The notes beneath the pieces are model-generated. The model made no database searches. It had not been told where the DNA came from and saw only the letters and a list, made by a program, of their open reading frames with translations. The position numbers were made by a program, and so were the translations under genes. Positions 26,001 through 35,141 of a DNA stretch of 64,000 nucleotides are shown here, one piece after another (within the stretch, counting starts at the first letter, position 1; the number at the start of each line of letters is the position of its first letter). The DNA comes from DFXE01 sp032054765 (GTDB lineage: Bacteria; Bacteroidota; Bacteroidia; Bacteroidales; Tannerellaceae): contig DAMBSC010000004.1 of NCBI GenBank assembly GCA_032054765.1, positions 186,001-250,000 on the forward strand, written 5' to 3'.

Positions 26001-26444
26001 CAGGGAACGATCGGAAACGACCTGTTTAATATGCAACGAATAAATATGGAATGGAACCGTTCCACAGATGCATTGAACAGATGGACTCCGACAAATACAA
26101 ATACGAACATCCCAAGAAACGGATTTTATTATAGAACATCCGGAGGAGGATTTACCAATGATCATTTTATAGAAAATGCCTCTTATTTGCGATTGAAAAA
26201 TCTTACTTTAGGATATACTATTCCATTCAAAAAAGTGGTAAGTTCTTGTCGCGTATATTTTTCAGCAGAAAACTTATTCACTGTTACAGGATATTCCGGC
26301 TGGGATCCTGAAGTAAGTACAAAAGCATATGATGCTTCAGCAAATGATGGAAGTATGCAAATGGCAAATGCCGGTGCCGGATTAGATTTTAACTCCTATC
26401 CAGGAATGAGGACATATACATTTGGATTAAATATCACATTCTAA
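23055..26444 (+). CDS. SusC/RagA-type TonB-linked outer-membrane receptor
   Basis: 1129 residues, full length. Long n-region, signal peptide (core about 25-45), STN domain (about 52-120, VEEVLSAIEKESQFYFTYS), carboxypeptidase-regulatory domain (about 137-215), the SusC signature GYGYQKKRDLTGSI (about 224-237), plug with PLYVVDGFPSSEGL, then a 22-strand barrel ending in an aromatic C-terminus (TFGLNITF). The STN domain implies dialogue with FecR. The start at 23055 is supported by the same ATGAA context as the receptor at 1657. It forms a transporter pair with the SusD 27 nt downstream. Confidence 0.95.
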   Translation: MNYKTKGIRCERENVSCMQKAYFIMRCLILFMILGTLQSFAVTTYSQSVKLNLQIEDATVEEVLSAIEKESQFYFTYSVKEINAKKKVSIDAEEMSIEDILAKLFTNGEVKYVIRDKHIALYKPDKSGNQPISMQQKRITVTGNVQDNTGLPVVGGTIAVKGTSTGSITDLDGNYILADIPDNATLVYSYVGMQSQEITVNGRTVINIILSEDAIGLDEVVAIGYGYQKKRDLTGSISTVSADDMVLGGTVSNAAQALQGKTAGVQVNQTSKAPGGTISVRVRGSNSISSTNEPLYVVDGFPSSEGLNINPNDIESMQILKDASATAIYGARGANGVVLITTKRGKSGENKISYNGYLGAQKIVNPFDMMNAKDYMNMANALFQEIEGQGGITHGVYTPSQLESNVDTDWIDVCTRLGLVQDHNIQFRGGSEKTKVLTSLGYFDQEGVLKNTNFNRISGRVNVDQTINDFIKAGASISAHRETSNFQLYSGNIVNSNVLLSILSYDPTVVPYNEDGSYGRVPGGRGDNPLANLKERKNDQRSDKLNATAFIEIEPIKGLKGKVNAGVEVIHNFKGTYLPASTYQGSIDNGVATTYDYTGTRQLFEGLINYNKTFNADHDFGAMLGYSYEKFIGEYRKMEGKDFSTDLFTYNNMEAAAKKTEMKSNKYENLLVSFFGRVNYTFRDKYLLTVTVRRDGSSRFGVDNHWGTFPSGSLAWRLGEEDFIRNLDLFSSLKLRAGYGVTGNERIGDYASYALMSNNRLTFDGVNTSSGVHMNQSNPENSKLKWETTKQWNIGLDMGFIDNRITVSLDGYIKKTDDLLLKVNLPMYSGFIEGQQNIGAIENKGIELDFTSHNFVGDFTWSTKFNIAWNKNKVLDLGDGGDIFITSSKPMGTVSEEPYAIVREGEALGSLFGYKYIGVIQEGETYAPQPNSKPGDPKFEDVDGSGTIDLNDRTIIGQANPDFIYGLTNNFAWKNFDLSVFFQGTIGNDLFNMQRINMEWNRSTDALNRWTPTNTNTNIPRNGFYYRTSGGGFTNDHFIENASYLRLKNLTLGYTIPFKKVVSSCRVYFSAENLFTVTGYSGWDPEVSTKAYDASANDGSMQMANAGAGLDFNSYPGMRTYTFGLNITF

Positions 26445-26471
26445 TTATTTATAAAAGTAAATAGAATAAAA

Positions 26472-28019
26472 ATGAAAGATATGAAAAAATATAGTATTGT
26501 ATTAATTATAGGAATAATGGGGTTAATAGGATGTACCGATTTAGACCCTACTATTTATAGTAATTTGACAAGTGCGAATGCCTATACTACTAAAGCTGAT
26601 GTGGAAGCGGCATTAGTAGGTATATATGCCGACTTGTCTCCAGGCCCGGGGGATGCCTGGTTGTATTATGGTGGTTATATTGTAATGACTACTGATTACG
26701 CAACAGATATGGGCTTTTCTACAGCCGCTGGTGCTCCTACGGAAATGAGTATGCTGACCTATGAGTCCAATAATCTCTATTTTGAACGAAACTGGAGATA
26801 TATGTATCAGGTGGTATCGAATGCAAACATGTTATTAGGAAAGATAGATGCAGTCGATATGGATGAAGGAGAAAAATCATTAATTATCGCACAAGCGAAA
26901 TTCCTTCGCGCTTTAGCCTATCGTGATATAACAGATTCATTTGGTCCTGTACCTTTACTTACAGAATTTAGAAATCCCACTGAAACAAAAGATCTTCCTC
27001 TCAATTCTGTGGAAGAAATTGACGCCTTATGTATTAATGACTTAAAAGAAGCAATTAATATCTTACCTAAACAATGGGAAGGTACAAATCTTTCGAGAGC
27101 AACAAGGGGTGCTGCAGCAACTTTACTGGGTAAAATATATATGCGATCTCATGATTATACAAATGCTAAAACATATATCGATATGGTATTAGCATTACGC
27201 GATGAAGGTGTATATCAATTGAATCCTGATTTTAAAAAGGTATGGTCTGAAACAAATAAACATGACAAAGGATCTATTTTCTGTGTTCTACATGAGGCAA
27301 CTCAGAACGGAACAGAGTTAGCGAATCATTTCGGGCCAACTGATCATCCGGAAGTGCCTAGCCGTTGGCAATATTATGGAGTCTCTTTGGATTTCTGGAG
27401 AAAATATAGTGATGATGATCCTCGTAAACAGTTCTTCTATTACAATTATACCGGTTTAGCCCCTCGGGATGACAAAACCGAATATGGTTTCTTCTATCAG
27501 TTGCCTGAAAAAGGACAAACTGAGTTTGCTGATACGGTAAAGCCCATGAGAAATGTAGCAACCATGAAATATTCTTATGATATGCTGGAGCAAACATATT
27601 TAGACGGTCGGACAGTTTCTATTTTCCGTTTGTCAGATGTTATATTATGTAAAGCAGAAATTGAAAATAACTTAAGTGGACCACAAGCTGCTTTGCCTTA
27701 TTTAAATGAAATTCGGAATAGAGCTGGTGCTCCTGCCTATGGATCAAGCGATAAATATCCTATACCTTCTACAAAGGAAACAATGGATCAGGCTATCCTT
27801 GATGAAAGAGGTTTTGAGCTTGTATTTGAATTTCAGCGACGCCCAGATTTAATACGTTTTGGAAAATATGAAGAAACAGTAAATGCATATTTAAAAGGAA
27901 TGGGCTTAGAGAAACCTGTAACAGTTACTTCTGAGCATAGATATTTCCCTTATCCATTAAAAGATGCTTTATTGAATTCATATATGGATGCTGAAAATCC
28001 CAAACGCATACCAAAATAA
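26472..28019 (+). CDS. SusD/RagB-family surface lipoprotein
   Basis: 515 residues. Lipoprotein signal peptide with lipobox IMGLIGC (Cys about 21), then TPR-like helices (NANMLLGKID, AQAKFLRALAYRDI, with the family's FLRA motif) and the C-terminal SusD domain (LSDVILCKAEIENN, ILDERGFELVFEFQRRPDLI). It binds substrate on the cell surface as the lid of the SusC channel. It follows susC by 27 nt. Ligand not predictable from sequence; neighbours suggest a sulfated or aromatic compound. Confidence 0.95.
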   Translation: MKDMKKYSIVLIIGIMGLIGCTDLDPTIYSNLTSANAYTTKADVEAALVGIYADLSPGPGDAWLYYGGYIVMTTDYATDMGFSTAAGAPTEMSMLTYESNNLYFERNWRYMYQVVSNANMLLGKIDAVDMDEGEKSLIIAQAKFLRALAYRDITDSFGPVPLLTEFRNPTETKDLPLNSVEEIDALCINDLKEAINILPKQWEGTNLSRATRGAAATLLGKIYMRSHDYTNAKTYIDMVLALRDEGVYQLNPDFKKVWSETNKHDKGSIFCVLHEATQNGTELANHFGPTDHPEVPSRWQYYGVSLDFWRKYSDDDPRKQFFYYNYTGLAPRDDKTEYGFFYQLPEKGQTEFADTVKPMRNVATMKYSYDMLEQTYLDGRTVSIFRLSDVILCKAEIENNLSGPQAALPYLNEIRNRAGAPAYGSSDKYPIPSTKETMDQAILDERGFELVFEFQRRPDLIRFGKYEETVNAYLKGMGLEKPVTVTSEHRYFPYPLKDALLNSYMDAENPKRIPK

Positions 28020-28031
28020 CATTCATTTTTA

Positions 28032-28062
28032 ATTGGAGATACCTACTATAAGTATCTCCAAT
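28032..28062. promoter_or_regulatory. Hairpin between susD and the arylsulfotransferase gene
   Basis: Perfect 11-bp stem (ATTGGAGATAC with GTATCTCCAAT) and a 9-nt loop, starting 13 nt after the susD stop and ending 16 nt before the next start. No U-tract, so more likely an mRNA-stabilising or partial-termination element that favours susCD over downstream genes. Confidence 0.55.
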
Positions 28063-28078
28063 CTAAAATAGAGATACT

Positions 28079-29566
28079 GTGAAACGATATTTCCTCTATA
28101 TACTTATCATTACATTGATTCTAATTGTATCAATATATTACTCATTTTTTGTTCGTAATACAATTGTCAGCGTAACATTATCATCTCCGCGTAATACTGC
28201 AATGTATAATGCTGTTGATATAGCCTTAGAAAAACCTTCTTCTGTTTATATTATTTACAAAGAGAATGAAACGGGAGCGACATTTCGTACTGTCACCTCG
28301 CCTTTGAATACTGAGCATCATCTGGATATGTTGTTATTGAAGTCAAATACTGAATATACGTATCAAATTGTCTTGGATGGTGTAATAAATCAAAAATCAA
28401 AAAAATTTACCTTTAAAACCAGAGAACAATCTCCCTGGTTAAGGAATAAATGGATTTCTGAATTTTTCCCACATGAAGAAAAAGCGTTAGGCGACGGAAT
28501 GGTTTTGATATGTTATTCAAGATTACCTGGCTATATTGCTATTGTAGATGGTAAAGGAGACATTAGATGGTATTGGCAAATTGAAGATATCGGTGTAAGA
28601 GCAGCAACATTGACGCCGAGAGGAACTATCTTAGTTATGTTACGACCTCCGAAAGATGATATAGCGGATGATTTACCTCAGCAACATGAAGAGGTTTTAG
28701 CTGAAAATCCTCGTCCACAAAGACGAGGAAAAATGGGTTTTGCCGGTGGAACTGCTATTATTGAATTAGATTTGACAGGTAATATTTTACAAAGAATCGA
28801 TTTAAATAAACAACTAGAAGAGGAATACCAGATTATTCATCATGATTTAAGAATGGATAAGGCTGGAAATATCCATACTTTGTATCGTCCTAAAAAAACG
28901 TATGATTTATCTCCTTTTGGAGGTGCATTAATAGATACTCTTGGAGGAGATGGAGTACTTGTCATTGATCCGAAAGGTAAGGTGATAAAAAGATGGAATG
29001 TCTGGAATCATTGGAATATTGAACAAGATACATTAATTGAGCGCTTTGGTTATGATCGTTTTCACATGAATGGCTTATTTATAGATAATGATGAAAATTA
29101 TTTATTATCCGTACCCATAGAGGATCAGATATGGAAAGTAAATACATCTACAGGAGATATAGTTTGGAAATTTGGGAGAAATGGTGATTTTAAAATGGAT
29201 ACATCTTCTTTTTTTTCCTTTCAGCATGCTCCTTATTTAGACGAAAACGGATATTTAGTGCTTTTCGATAATGGACTGGAGCATAAAGTTTCTCGTACTT
29301 TGGCTTTTAAGCTAGATACGTTAAATAGGACTGCAGAAACAATATTGGATGTAAGATTGCCCAAAGAAAAATATACTTCTCGTATGGGTAACGGAATATT
29401 ATTACCCAATAGAAATATCTTACAGACAAGTTCAAAAAGAGGTTCTATCACTATTTCTGATAGAGAAGGGGAAATTCTTTGGGAGTTGACAACAGATTTT
29501 GTCCCTTACCGTGCGGAGTATATTCCTATGGATTTTTGGAACGGTTATTTCAAACGTATTAAATAA
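28079..29566 (+). CDS. Arylsulfate sulfotransferase (ASST family)
   Basis: 495 residues from a GTG start, chosen because the N-terminal membrane anchor (YFLYILIITLILIVSIYYSF, about 3-22) precedes any in-frame ATG. A beta-sandwich N-terminal domain (about 30-118) and a six-bladed propeller-like body follow. Conserved histidine contexts are IIHHDLRMD, RFHMNGLF and FQHAPYLD; ASST uses a histidine as covalent sulfate acceptor. It would move sulfate from a phenolic sulfate donor to another phenol without PAPS, in the periplasm. Presence directly after SusCD is unusual and links the locus to sulfated substrates. Confidence 0.85.
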   Translation: MKRYFLYILIITLILIVSIYYSFFVRNTIVSVTLSSPRNTAMYNAVDIALEKPSSVYIIYKENETGATFRTVTSPLNTEHHLDMLLLKSNTEYTYQIVLDGVINQKSKKFTFKTREQSPWLRNKWISEFFPHEEKALGDGMVLICYSRLPGYIAIVDGKGDIRWYWQIEDIGVRAATLTPRGTILVMLRPPKDDIADDLPQQHEEVLAENPRPQRRGKMGFAGGTAIIELDLTGNILQRIDLNKQLEEEYQIIHHDLRMDKAGNIHTLYRPKKTYDLSPFGGALIDTLGGDGVLVIDPKGKVIKRWNVWNHWNIEQDTLIERFGYDRFHMNGLFIDNDENYLLSVPIEDQIWKVNTSTGDIVWKFGRNGDFKMDTSSFFSFQHAPYLDENGYLVLFDNGLEHKVSRTLAFKLDTLNRTAETILDVRLPKEKYTSRMGNGILLPNRNILQTSSKRGSITISDREGEILWELTTDFVPYRAEYIPMDFWNGYFKRIK

Positions 29567-30742
29567 ATGAAGGAACTCTCCTACATATTCTTTACATTCC
29601 TGAAACTGGGAGCTACGGCTTTTGGGGGTTATATGTCACTTGTTGCATTAGTTCAGCGGCAGGTGGTTGATATAGACCGGAAACTGAAAGAAGAAGACCT
29701 GCTCGACGGGATTTCTTTTACTTCGGTACTACCCGGCCCTTTTGCAGTAAATGTTTGTACATATGTAGGATATCGGATCAAAGGTATTGCAGGCGCTACT
29801 GCCGCTTTTACAGGTATTATCCTTCCATCGTTTATCATGGTTGTGTTATTATCATATTTTTATTTTACTTATGGAAATATACCTGTTATAAAAAGTATAT
29901 TCGATGGTATTACACCGGCTATAATTGCTCTTATTATAACCGTAGCAATAGGAATGGCCCGTAAACAAATAAAAAAATATACTCAATGGTTAATTTGCAT
30001 TACTGCTGCTCTTTTATTGGCTTTTGTCGGTGGCTTTACGATTACTTTTCTATTAATTGTTGGAAGCGGAATAATTGGTTATTTTCTTTTCAGAAAAACA
30101 GTTAATGAAAACGACAGTTCACAGATTAATAAAGATCTGATTGGAAAAAAACAATTGATTATTTCAGGTGTATTTATCCTATTCCTGTTATCTCTTTTGT
30201 TTTGGAATAATATAACACAGAATACTTCATTAAATATCCGGATACTCACATCCTTTTCAGGAGTAAGTTTAACATTATTTGGAGGGGGATATGTAGTAAT
30301 TCCGGCTTTACACGAATTGTATGTAGAGAATCTGGGATGGTTAACTTCTCCGGAGTTTGCGGATGGAATAGCTATCGGACAGATTACACCGGGTCCTATC
30401 TTTATAACATCGGCTTTCATCGGATATAAAATGACAGCTTTACCCGGAGCTATTTTTGCTACTATCGGGATGTTTACGCCTCCGGCAATACTGACGGTTA
30501 TTTTATCACGTTTTGTTTCTGTTTTTACTGAATCGACAGGGATTAAGGCCGCTATGAAAGGAGTACGTCCGGCAGTGATCGGGATGATATTTGCTTCGGC
30601 CATATCTATCGGTAAAACGTTGACTTTTACAGTCCCTGCCCTACTTATCTTTTTAGCGGTCTTATTTTTATCTTTTAAATATAACATTAGTCCGGTATAT
30701 CTGATCCTCGGAGCAGGTCTTATCGGTCTTATTATACTATAG
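29567..30742 (+). CDS. ChrA-type (CHR family) transporter
   Basis: 391 residues, two tandem CHR domains. First half: GATAFGGYMSLVALVQRQVV and SVLPGPFAVNVCTYVGYR. Second half: LTLFGGGYVVIPALHELYVE and IGQITPGPIFITSAFIGYK. About ten membrane helices. Named for chromate efflux, a sulfate analogue; here it sits between two sulfotransferases, so sulfate or another oxyanion is a plausible natural cargo. It starts at the base after the ASST stop codon and ends 3 nt before the next ATG, showing operon membership. Confidence 0.9.
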   Translation: MKELSYIFFTFLKLGATAFGGYMSLVALVQRQVVDIDRKLKEEDLLDGISFTSVLPGPFAVNVCTYVGYRIKGIAGATAAFTGIILPSFIMVVLLSYFYFTYGNIPVIKSIFDGITPAIIALIITVAIGMARKQIKKYTQWLICITAALLLAFVGGFTITFLLIVGSGIIGYFLFRKTVNENDSSQINKDLIGKKQLIISGVFILFLLSLLFWNNITQNTSLNIRILTSFSGVSLTLFGGGYVVIPALHELYVENLGWLTSPEFADGIAIGQITPGPIFITSAFIGYKMTALPGAIFATIGMFTPPAILTVILSRFVSVFTESTGIKAAMKGVRPAVIGMIFASAISIGKTLTFTVPALLIFLAVLFLSFKYNISPVYLILGAGLIGLIIL

Positions 30743-30745
30743 CTT

Positions 30746-31753
30746 ATGGAACCAATACAAGGTATACAGATGATAGGCACACAACGTTCGGGTTCAAACC
30801 TGTTGCGTGTTATGCTGGATAGTATTGAACAAATAGTCGCGCCTCATCCACCGCATATTTTACAACGTTTTATTCCTCTTTTACCTAAGTATGGCAATCT
30901 TTCCGAAAACCGTAATTTTCATAAACTGGCAGGAGATATTTGCGAACTGGTAAATGTAAATCCTGTGCCATGGGAAAATGTAGAAATCAGTGCCGATGGA
31001 ATAATCCGTAAATGCAGACAAAATTCTATCCATGAGATATTCAGGGTAATTTATGAGTCGGCAGCTTTTCAGACCCATTCCTCTTTCTGGTTATGTAAAA
31101 GCATGAAAAATATGTTCTTCACCAATGGTATTGAATCCACAGGCGTACGTCCCTATTATATTTATTTATATCGTGACGGAAGAGAAGTGGCTCTCTCATT
31201 TAAAAAGGCCATTGTAGGAGAAAAACATATGTTCGCATTGGCTCAAAGCTGGATGAAAGACCAGGAAGAGGCGCTTCGGCTGAAAGAGCGTACGAGCCCC
31301 GATCGTTTCTTTATGATCAGCTATGAAACGCTTACAGCTTGTCCTGAATTATCCATGCAGAAGTTGTGTAAATTCCTTCATATACCTTATACAGATCAGG
31401 TAATGGAATTTTATAAAAGTCGTGAATCTGCAAATACTGCAGTTGCTGGCAACATGTGGGTAAATGTGGTTAAACCTATTATGAAGGATAATACACAGAA
31501 ATTCCTTCGTGAACTTTCCTATGAAGATATCGCGATCTTTGAATCAGTAGCCGGAAATACACTTCAAAAGCTGGGTTATAGATTATATACCTCAATAGGG
31601 CAACAAAAAAAAGGTTTTACTCCTGAAGAAATACAATTCTTCGCACAAGAAAACATGCGCCTGAAAAGATCATACCTGCTTCAGGCAGATAAAATAGATG
31701 TCGAAAAAAGACGTCCTCAAAATGAATTAATAAGTAGAATCATCAATAATTAA
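30746..31753 (+). CDS. PAPS-dependent P-loop sulfotransferase
   Basis: 335 residues. The 5'-phosphosulfate loop is GTQRSGSNLLRVML (about 11-24), and the 3'-phosphate binding stretch is YLYRDGREVALSFKKA. The overall layout matches carbohydrate sulfotransferases (Sulfotransfer_1/3). No signal peptide, so it acts in the cytoplasm with PAPS as donor. The target is unknown. A soluble sulfotransferase next to an ASST and a SusCD pair is uncommon in Bacteroidales utilisation loci. Confidence 0.85.
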   Translation: MEPIQGIQMIGTQRSGSNLLRVMLDSIEQIVAPHPPHILQRFIPLLPKYGNLSENRNFHKLAGDICELVNVNPVPWENVEISADGIIRKCRQNSIHEIFRVIYESAAFQTHSSFWLCKSMKNMFFTNGIESTGVRPYYIYLYRDGREVALSFKKAIVGEKHMFALAQSWMKDQEEALRLKERTSPDRFFMISYETLTACPELSMQKLCKFLHIPYTDQVMEFYKSRESANTAVAGNMWVNVVKPIMKDNTQKFLRELSYEDIAIFESVAGNTLQKLGYRLYTSIGQQKKGFTPEEIQFFAQENMRLKRSYLLQADKIDVEKRRPQNELISRIINN

Positions 31754-31763
31754 TAATAATACC

Positions 31764-34748
31764 ATGAAACACTTTTTATTTACACTGTTCTGTATACTTA
31801 TGCCATTAGGCATACAAGCACAACAGTTACCTACAGCTGAGTTCTATGGAACCGGAACCTGGGATGAAGATTCATTAGGAAATCACCGCATTGTTGTGTC
31901 GGTAGAAAAACCGGCCGATGCCGTTTTAGCCACTATTGACTGGCGCCGGAGAGATTTGAATCCTGAAGACAAGAACATCATTGTTGTAGATGCAACCACA
32001 GGCGAACGGATCTTGAATGTGGCTCGTTTTACGATTAACCGGGAAAAAGGAGAAATAGCTTTCCAGCCTAAAACAGTACCGGGAGATTATTATATCTATT
32101 ATCTTAAAAACGTAATGAGCGGAAGCCGCTGGTATCCGACAGTCACTTATCCTTCGTTTGAAAATACCGCTACAGAAAATTGGTTAAGCAAGAATAAGCT
32201 TTCCGGTAAAAACGCACCGAAGCTTCCAGCAGCAAAAGTCAAACAAATGCAGTCCATTGACGAAATGAGCAAATTCTATCCAATGGAGATAATCGCAACT
32301 GCTGCAGAAAAGAACCAACTATTGAAAAGCAAACCGAATGATAAATATATCGTTTTTACGGAAGACCGTAAATATCCTATCCGTATGACTACTGACATCC
32401 CTTACAAATGGATTCAGGAAAACCGTCATGATTATTTTGAAGGAGATGCGGATAAAGGCGAATATTATGTATTCCAGTGTGGCGTTTGGGCTGCGCGTCA
32501 GGCAATAGATAAAATTCATGTATCCTATACTGATCTTGTAAATAAAAAGACAGGAGATATTATTCCGTCCTCTTCTTTTACCTGTTTTAATACAGAAGGA
32601 ATTGATGTAAAAGGTAGTGTATTCGAGAAAGAGTGTTCAGTACCGCAAAATAAGGTTCAAGCGTTATGGATCGGAACAATGGTTCCCGAACAAACTTCTG
32701 CAGGATTATATGAAGGAACAGTGACAATCTCTGCAGCGAATGCTGAACCCAAAACGATAAAAGTATCATTGAATGTTTCCGATGATGTGATAGCAAATCA
32801 TGGAGATAACGAATTATGGCGTCACTCACGTCTGCGTTGGTTAAACTCGCAAATAGGTTTCGACGACGAAGTAGTACCTCCTTATTCTCCGCTTGTTATA
32901 AAAGGAAAGACAATCAGTTGTCTGGGACGTGAAGTAACTCTTACAGATCTGGGTTTCCCTGCAAGTATAACCAGTTACTTTAAAGAAACTATGACGGGTA
33001 TAGGTCAGGAAGGTCGTCCTATTATTGCCAATCCTATCGAACTGACTACTGAAGGTGGTGCATGGGAGAACATGGATTTCGCTATAACAAAACATAAACC
33101 GGGATCTATTTCATGGAAAGCCCTCAATCAAAACAGCCGCTTCCTGATGGAACTGGAAGGGACAATGGAGTTTGATGGAAACATTGAATACAAAGTAGTT
33201 TTAATAGCACGTGAGAATGCTTCTGTAAACGATATATCACTACGCACCAACCTGGCCCCCGGCATCTCCAAATACATGATGGGACTGGGTGAAAGAGGCG
33301 GATTCTGTCCGAAAGACTTCTCATGGAAATGGGCGGTTGAAAAGAATCAGGAAGGAGCATGGATCGGAGACGTAAACGCCGGTCTACAGTTACGTTTGTA
33401 TGACGATAAATACGATCGCCCGTTGAATACAAACTTCTATCAGCAAAAGCCGTTAATTATGCCTGCTTCCTGGTATAACAATGGTAATGGCGGAATTAAT
33501 ATAAAAGAAAGTAATAGTGGAACACTGGTCAATGCTTATTCAGGAAAACGTGACGTAAAGAAAGGCGACCGTTTGCATTACTATTTCAATTTAGCTGTAA
33601 CACCTTTCCGTACTATCGATACAAATAAACATTGGAGAAACCGCTATTATCATCAATATGAATTTATTGAAAAGATAGACCGTGAAGGCGGAAATGTGAT
33701 CAATGTACATCATGCTAACGCTATTAATCCGTTTATTAATTATCCTTTCCTTCGCACAAAACAAATGAAGGCGTTTATCGATGCTGCACATGCACGCGAT
33801 ATGCGGGTAAAGATATATAATACTGTACGTGAGTTATCCAATCATGCCCCCGAATTCTTTGCGCTTAGAAGTCTCGGAAATGAGATATTCTCAAAAGGAC
33901 AAGGAGGAGGATACTCCTGGCTACAAGAACATCTCGATCAGGATTATATCGGAGCCTGGTTTGTAAGGTACTATAAAGATGCCGCAGTGGTGAACAGTGG
34001 AGTATCCCGCTGGCATAATTATTACCTGGAAGGACTGGATTGGTTGGTTAAGAACGTAGGTATTGACGGGCTATACATAGATGACCTGGCATTCGACAGA
34101 ATGACCATGAAACGCGTATTCAAAATACTTTACAGAACAAATTCGCATGCCATGATAGATCTTCACTCCGCAAATCAGTATAACCAGCGCGACGGTTTCA
34201 CGAATAGTGCAAATCTTTACCTGGAGCATTTCCCCTATCTGGAAAGACTATGGTTTGGAGAATACTTTGACTATGATTTCCCTCCGGAATTCTGGATGGT
34301 AGAAGTATCGGGAATCCCTTACGGCCTGATGGGTGAGATGTTAGAGAAAAACGGACATCCCTGGCGGGGTATGTTATGGGGAATGACAGCGCGTGCTCCT
34401 CGTGTAGATAACCTGCCAATGTGGAAGATATGGGATTCCTTCGGGATGGAAAACAGCGAAATGATCGGATACTGGGTAAAGAATAATCCGGTGAAAACAA
34501 ATAGTGATAAGACACTGGCCACAATCTATCGCCACAAAGGTCAAAAGACACTGATCTCATTGGCTACGTGGGAAGATCGTGATACACAGATTAAATTATC
34601 TATCGATTGGAATGAATTGGGTCTTGATCCTTCTAAGGTAAAACTTCATGCTCCGGAAATTGAAAACTTCCAATCTGAAACGACATGGAAACCAGGTGAT
34701 GCTATAACAGTTCCGAAAGGAAAAGGCTTTTTAATCATCATAGAATAA
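31764..34748 (+). CDS. Large secreted glycoside-hydrolase-like protein (DUF6067 type)
   Basis: 994 residues with a signal peptide (1-19, cleavage near IQAQQ). N-terminal two-thirds are beta-rich domains. A (beta/alpha)8-like region follows (about 620-900), with HHANAINPFINYPF, MRVKIYNTVRELSNHAPEFF and the acidic cluster GIDGLYIDDLAFDR near residue 765, where catalytic acids probably lie. A small beta domain ends the protein (GLDPSKVKLHAPEIENF). Family recognition (DUF6067, glycoside-hydrolase related) is from memory and moderate. Last gene of the operon, followed by a terminator at 34826. Confidence 0.7.
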   Translation: MKHFLFTLFCILMPLGIQAQQLPTAEFYGTGTWDEDSLGNHRIVVSVEKPADAVLATIDWRRRDLNPEDKNIIVVDATTGERILNVARFTINREKGEIAFQPKTVPGDYYIYYLKNVMSGSRWYPTVTYPSFENTATENWLSKNKLSGKNAPKLPAAKVKQMQSIDEMSKFYPMEIIATAAEKNQLLKSKPNDKYIVFTEDRKYPIRMTTDIPYKWIQENRHDYFEGDADKGEYYVFQCGVWAARQAIDKIHVSYTDLVNKKTGDIIPSSSFTCFNTEGIDVKGSVFEKECSVPQNKVQALWIGTMVPEQTSAGLYEGTVTISAANAEPKTIKVSLNVSDDVIANHGDNELWRHSRLRWLNSQIGFDDEVVPPYSPLVIKGKTISCLGREVTLTDLGFPASITSYFKETMTGIGQEGRPIIANPIELTTEGGAWENMDFAITKHKPGSISWKALNQNSRFLMELEGTMEFDGNIEYKVVLIARENASVNDISLRTNLAPGISKYMMGLGERGGFCPKDFSWKWAVEKNQEGAWIGDVNAGLQLRLYDDKYDRPLNTNFYQQKPLIMPASWYNNGNGGINIKESNSGTLVNAYSGKRDVKKGDRLHYYFNLAVTPFRTIDTNKHWRNRYYHQYEFIEKIDREGGNVINVHHANAINPFINYPFLRTKQMKAFIDAAHARDMRVKIYNTVRELSNHAPEFFALRSLGNEIFSKGQGGGYSWLQEHLDQDYIGAWFVRYYKDAAVVNSGVSRWHNYYLEGLDWLVKNVGIDGLYIDDLAFDRMTMKRVFKILYRTNSHAMIDLHSANQYNQRDGFTNSANLYLEHFPYLERLWFGEYFDYDFPPEFWMVEVSGIPYGLMGEMLEKNGHPWRGMLWGMTARAPRVDNLPMWKIWDSFGMENSEMIGYWVKNNPVKTNSDKTLATIYRHKGQKTLISLATWEDRDTQIKLSIDWNELGLDPSKVKLHAPEIENFQSETTWKPGDAITVPKGKGFLIIIE

Positions 34749-34825
34749 ATATGATAGCACTTATGATCACTTAATATATAACTAATTTGTTAACCAAATC
34801 TAATTAGGATTTACGCACAAACGGA

Positions 34826-34859
34826 CGGGAGCATATAAATTGCTCCCGCCCTATTTTTT
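34826..34859 (+). terminator. Rho-independent terminator after the sulfation-linked locus
   Basis: Stem CGGGAGCA with TGCTCCCG (34826-34833 and 34841-34848), loop TATAAAT, then a T-tract (34853-34859). It lies 78 nt after the DUF6067 gene. Confidence 0.8.
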
Positions 34860-35141
34860 GGATTTAGCAATTTAACCCTTTTCTACCTTCCTGTGCGGTT
34901 ACGTCAAACTTATAAAGTCCATTCTTTTAAGAAAGCTTTCAGCAAGCAAAAACTGAGATAAACACCAATTTCAAATTTATTAAAAATCAATAACGTTTCT
35001 TGTATATTAGTTTGCAATTTCGCTCCGTTATATTAATAATTCAAAGAATCGGTGTTTGGAATATTAAAGTAGCGAAAATGACCTTTTTCCTTTCAATTCT
35101 TTTACCGATATTTGAAAAAGTAAAACTAAAACTAGTGAAGT
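34860..35141. other. Intergenic region without a recognised gene
   Basis: AT-rich gap between the terminator and the small hypothetical gene. It holds a poorly conserved segment with GATATTTGAAAA near the end that could include a promoter, but no clear -33/-7 pair. Nothing else is supported. Confidence 0.4.

Noticed and set aside
30079..30780. 233-residue open frame on the minus strand
   Set aside because: Antisense shadow of the CHR transporter; Ile/Pro/Lys-rich without any domain.
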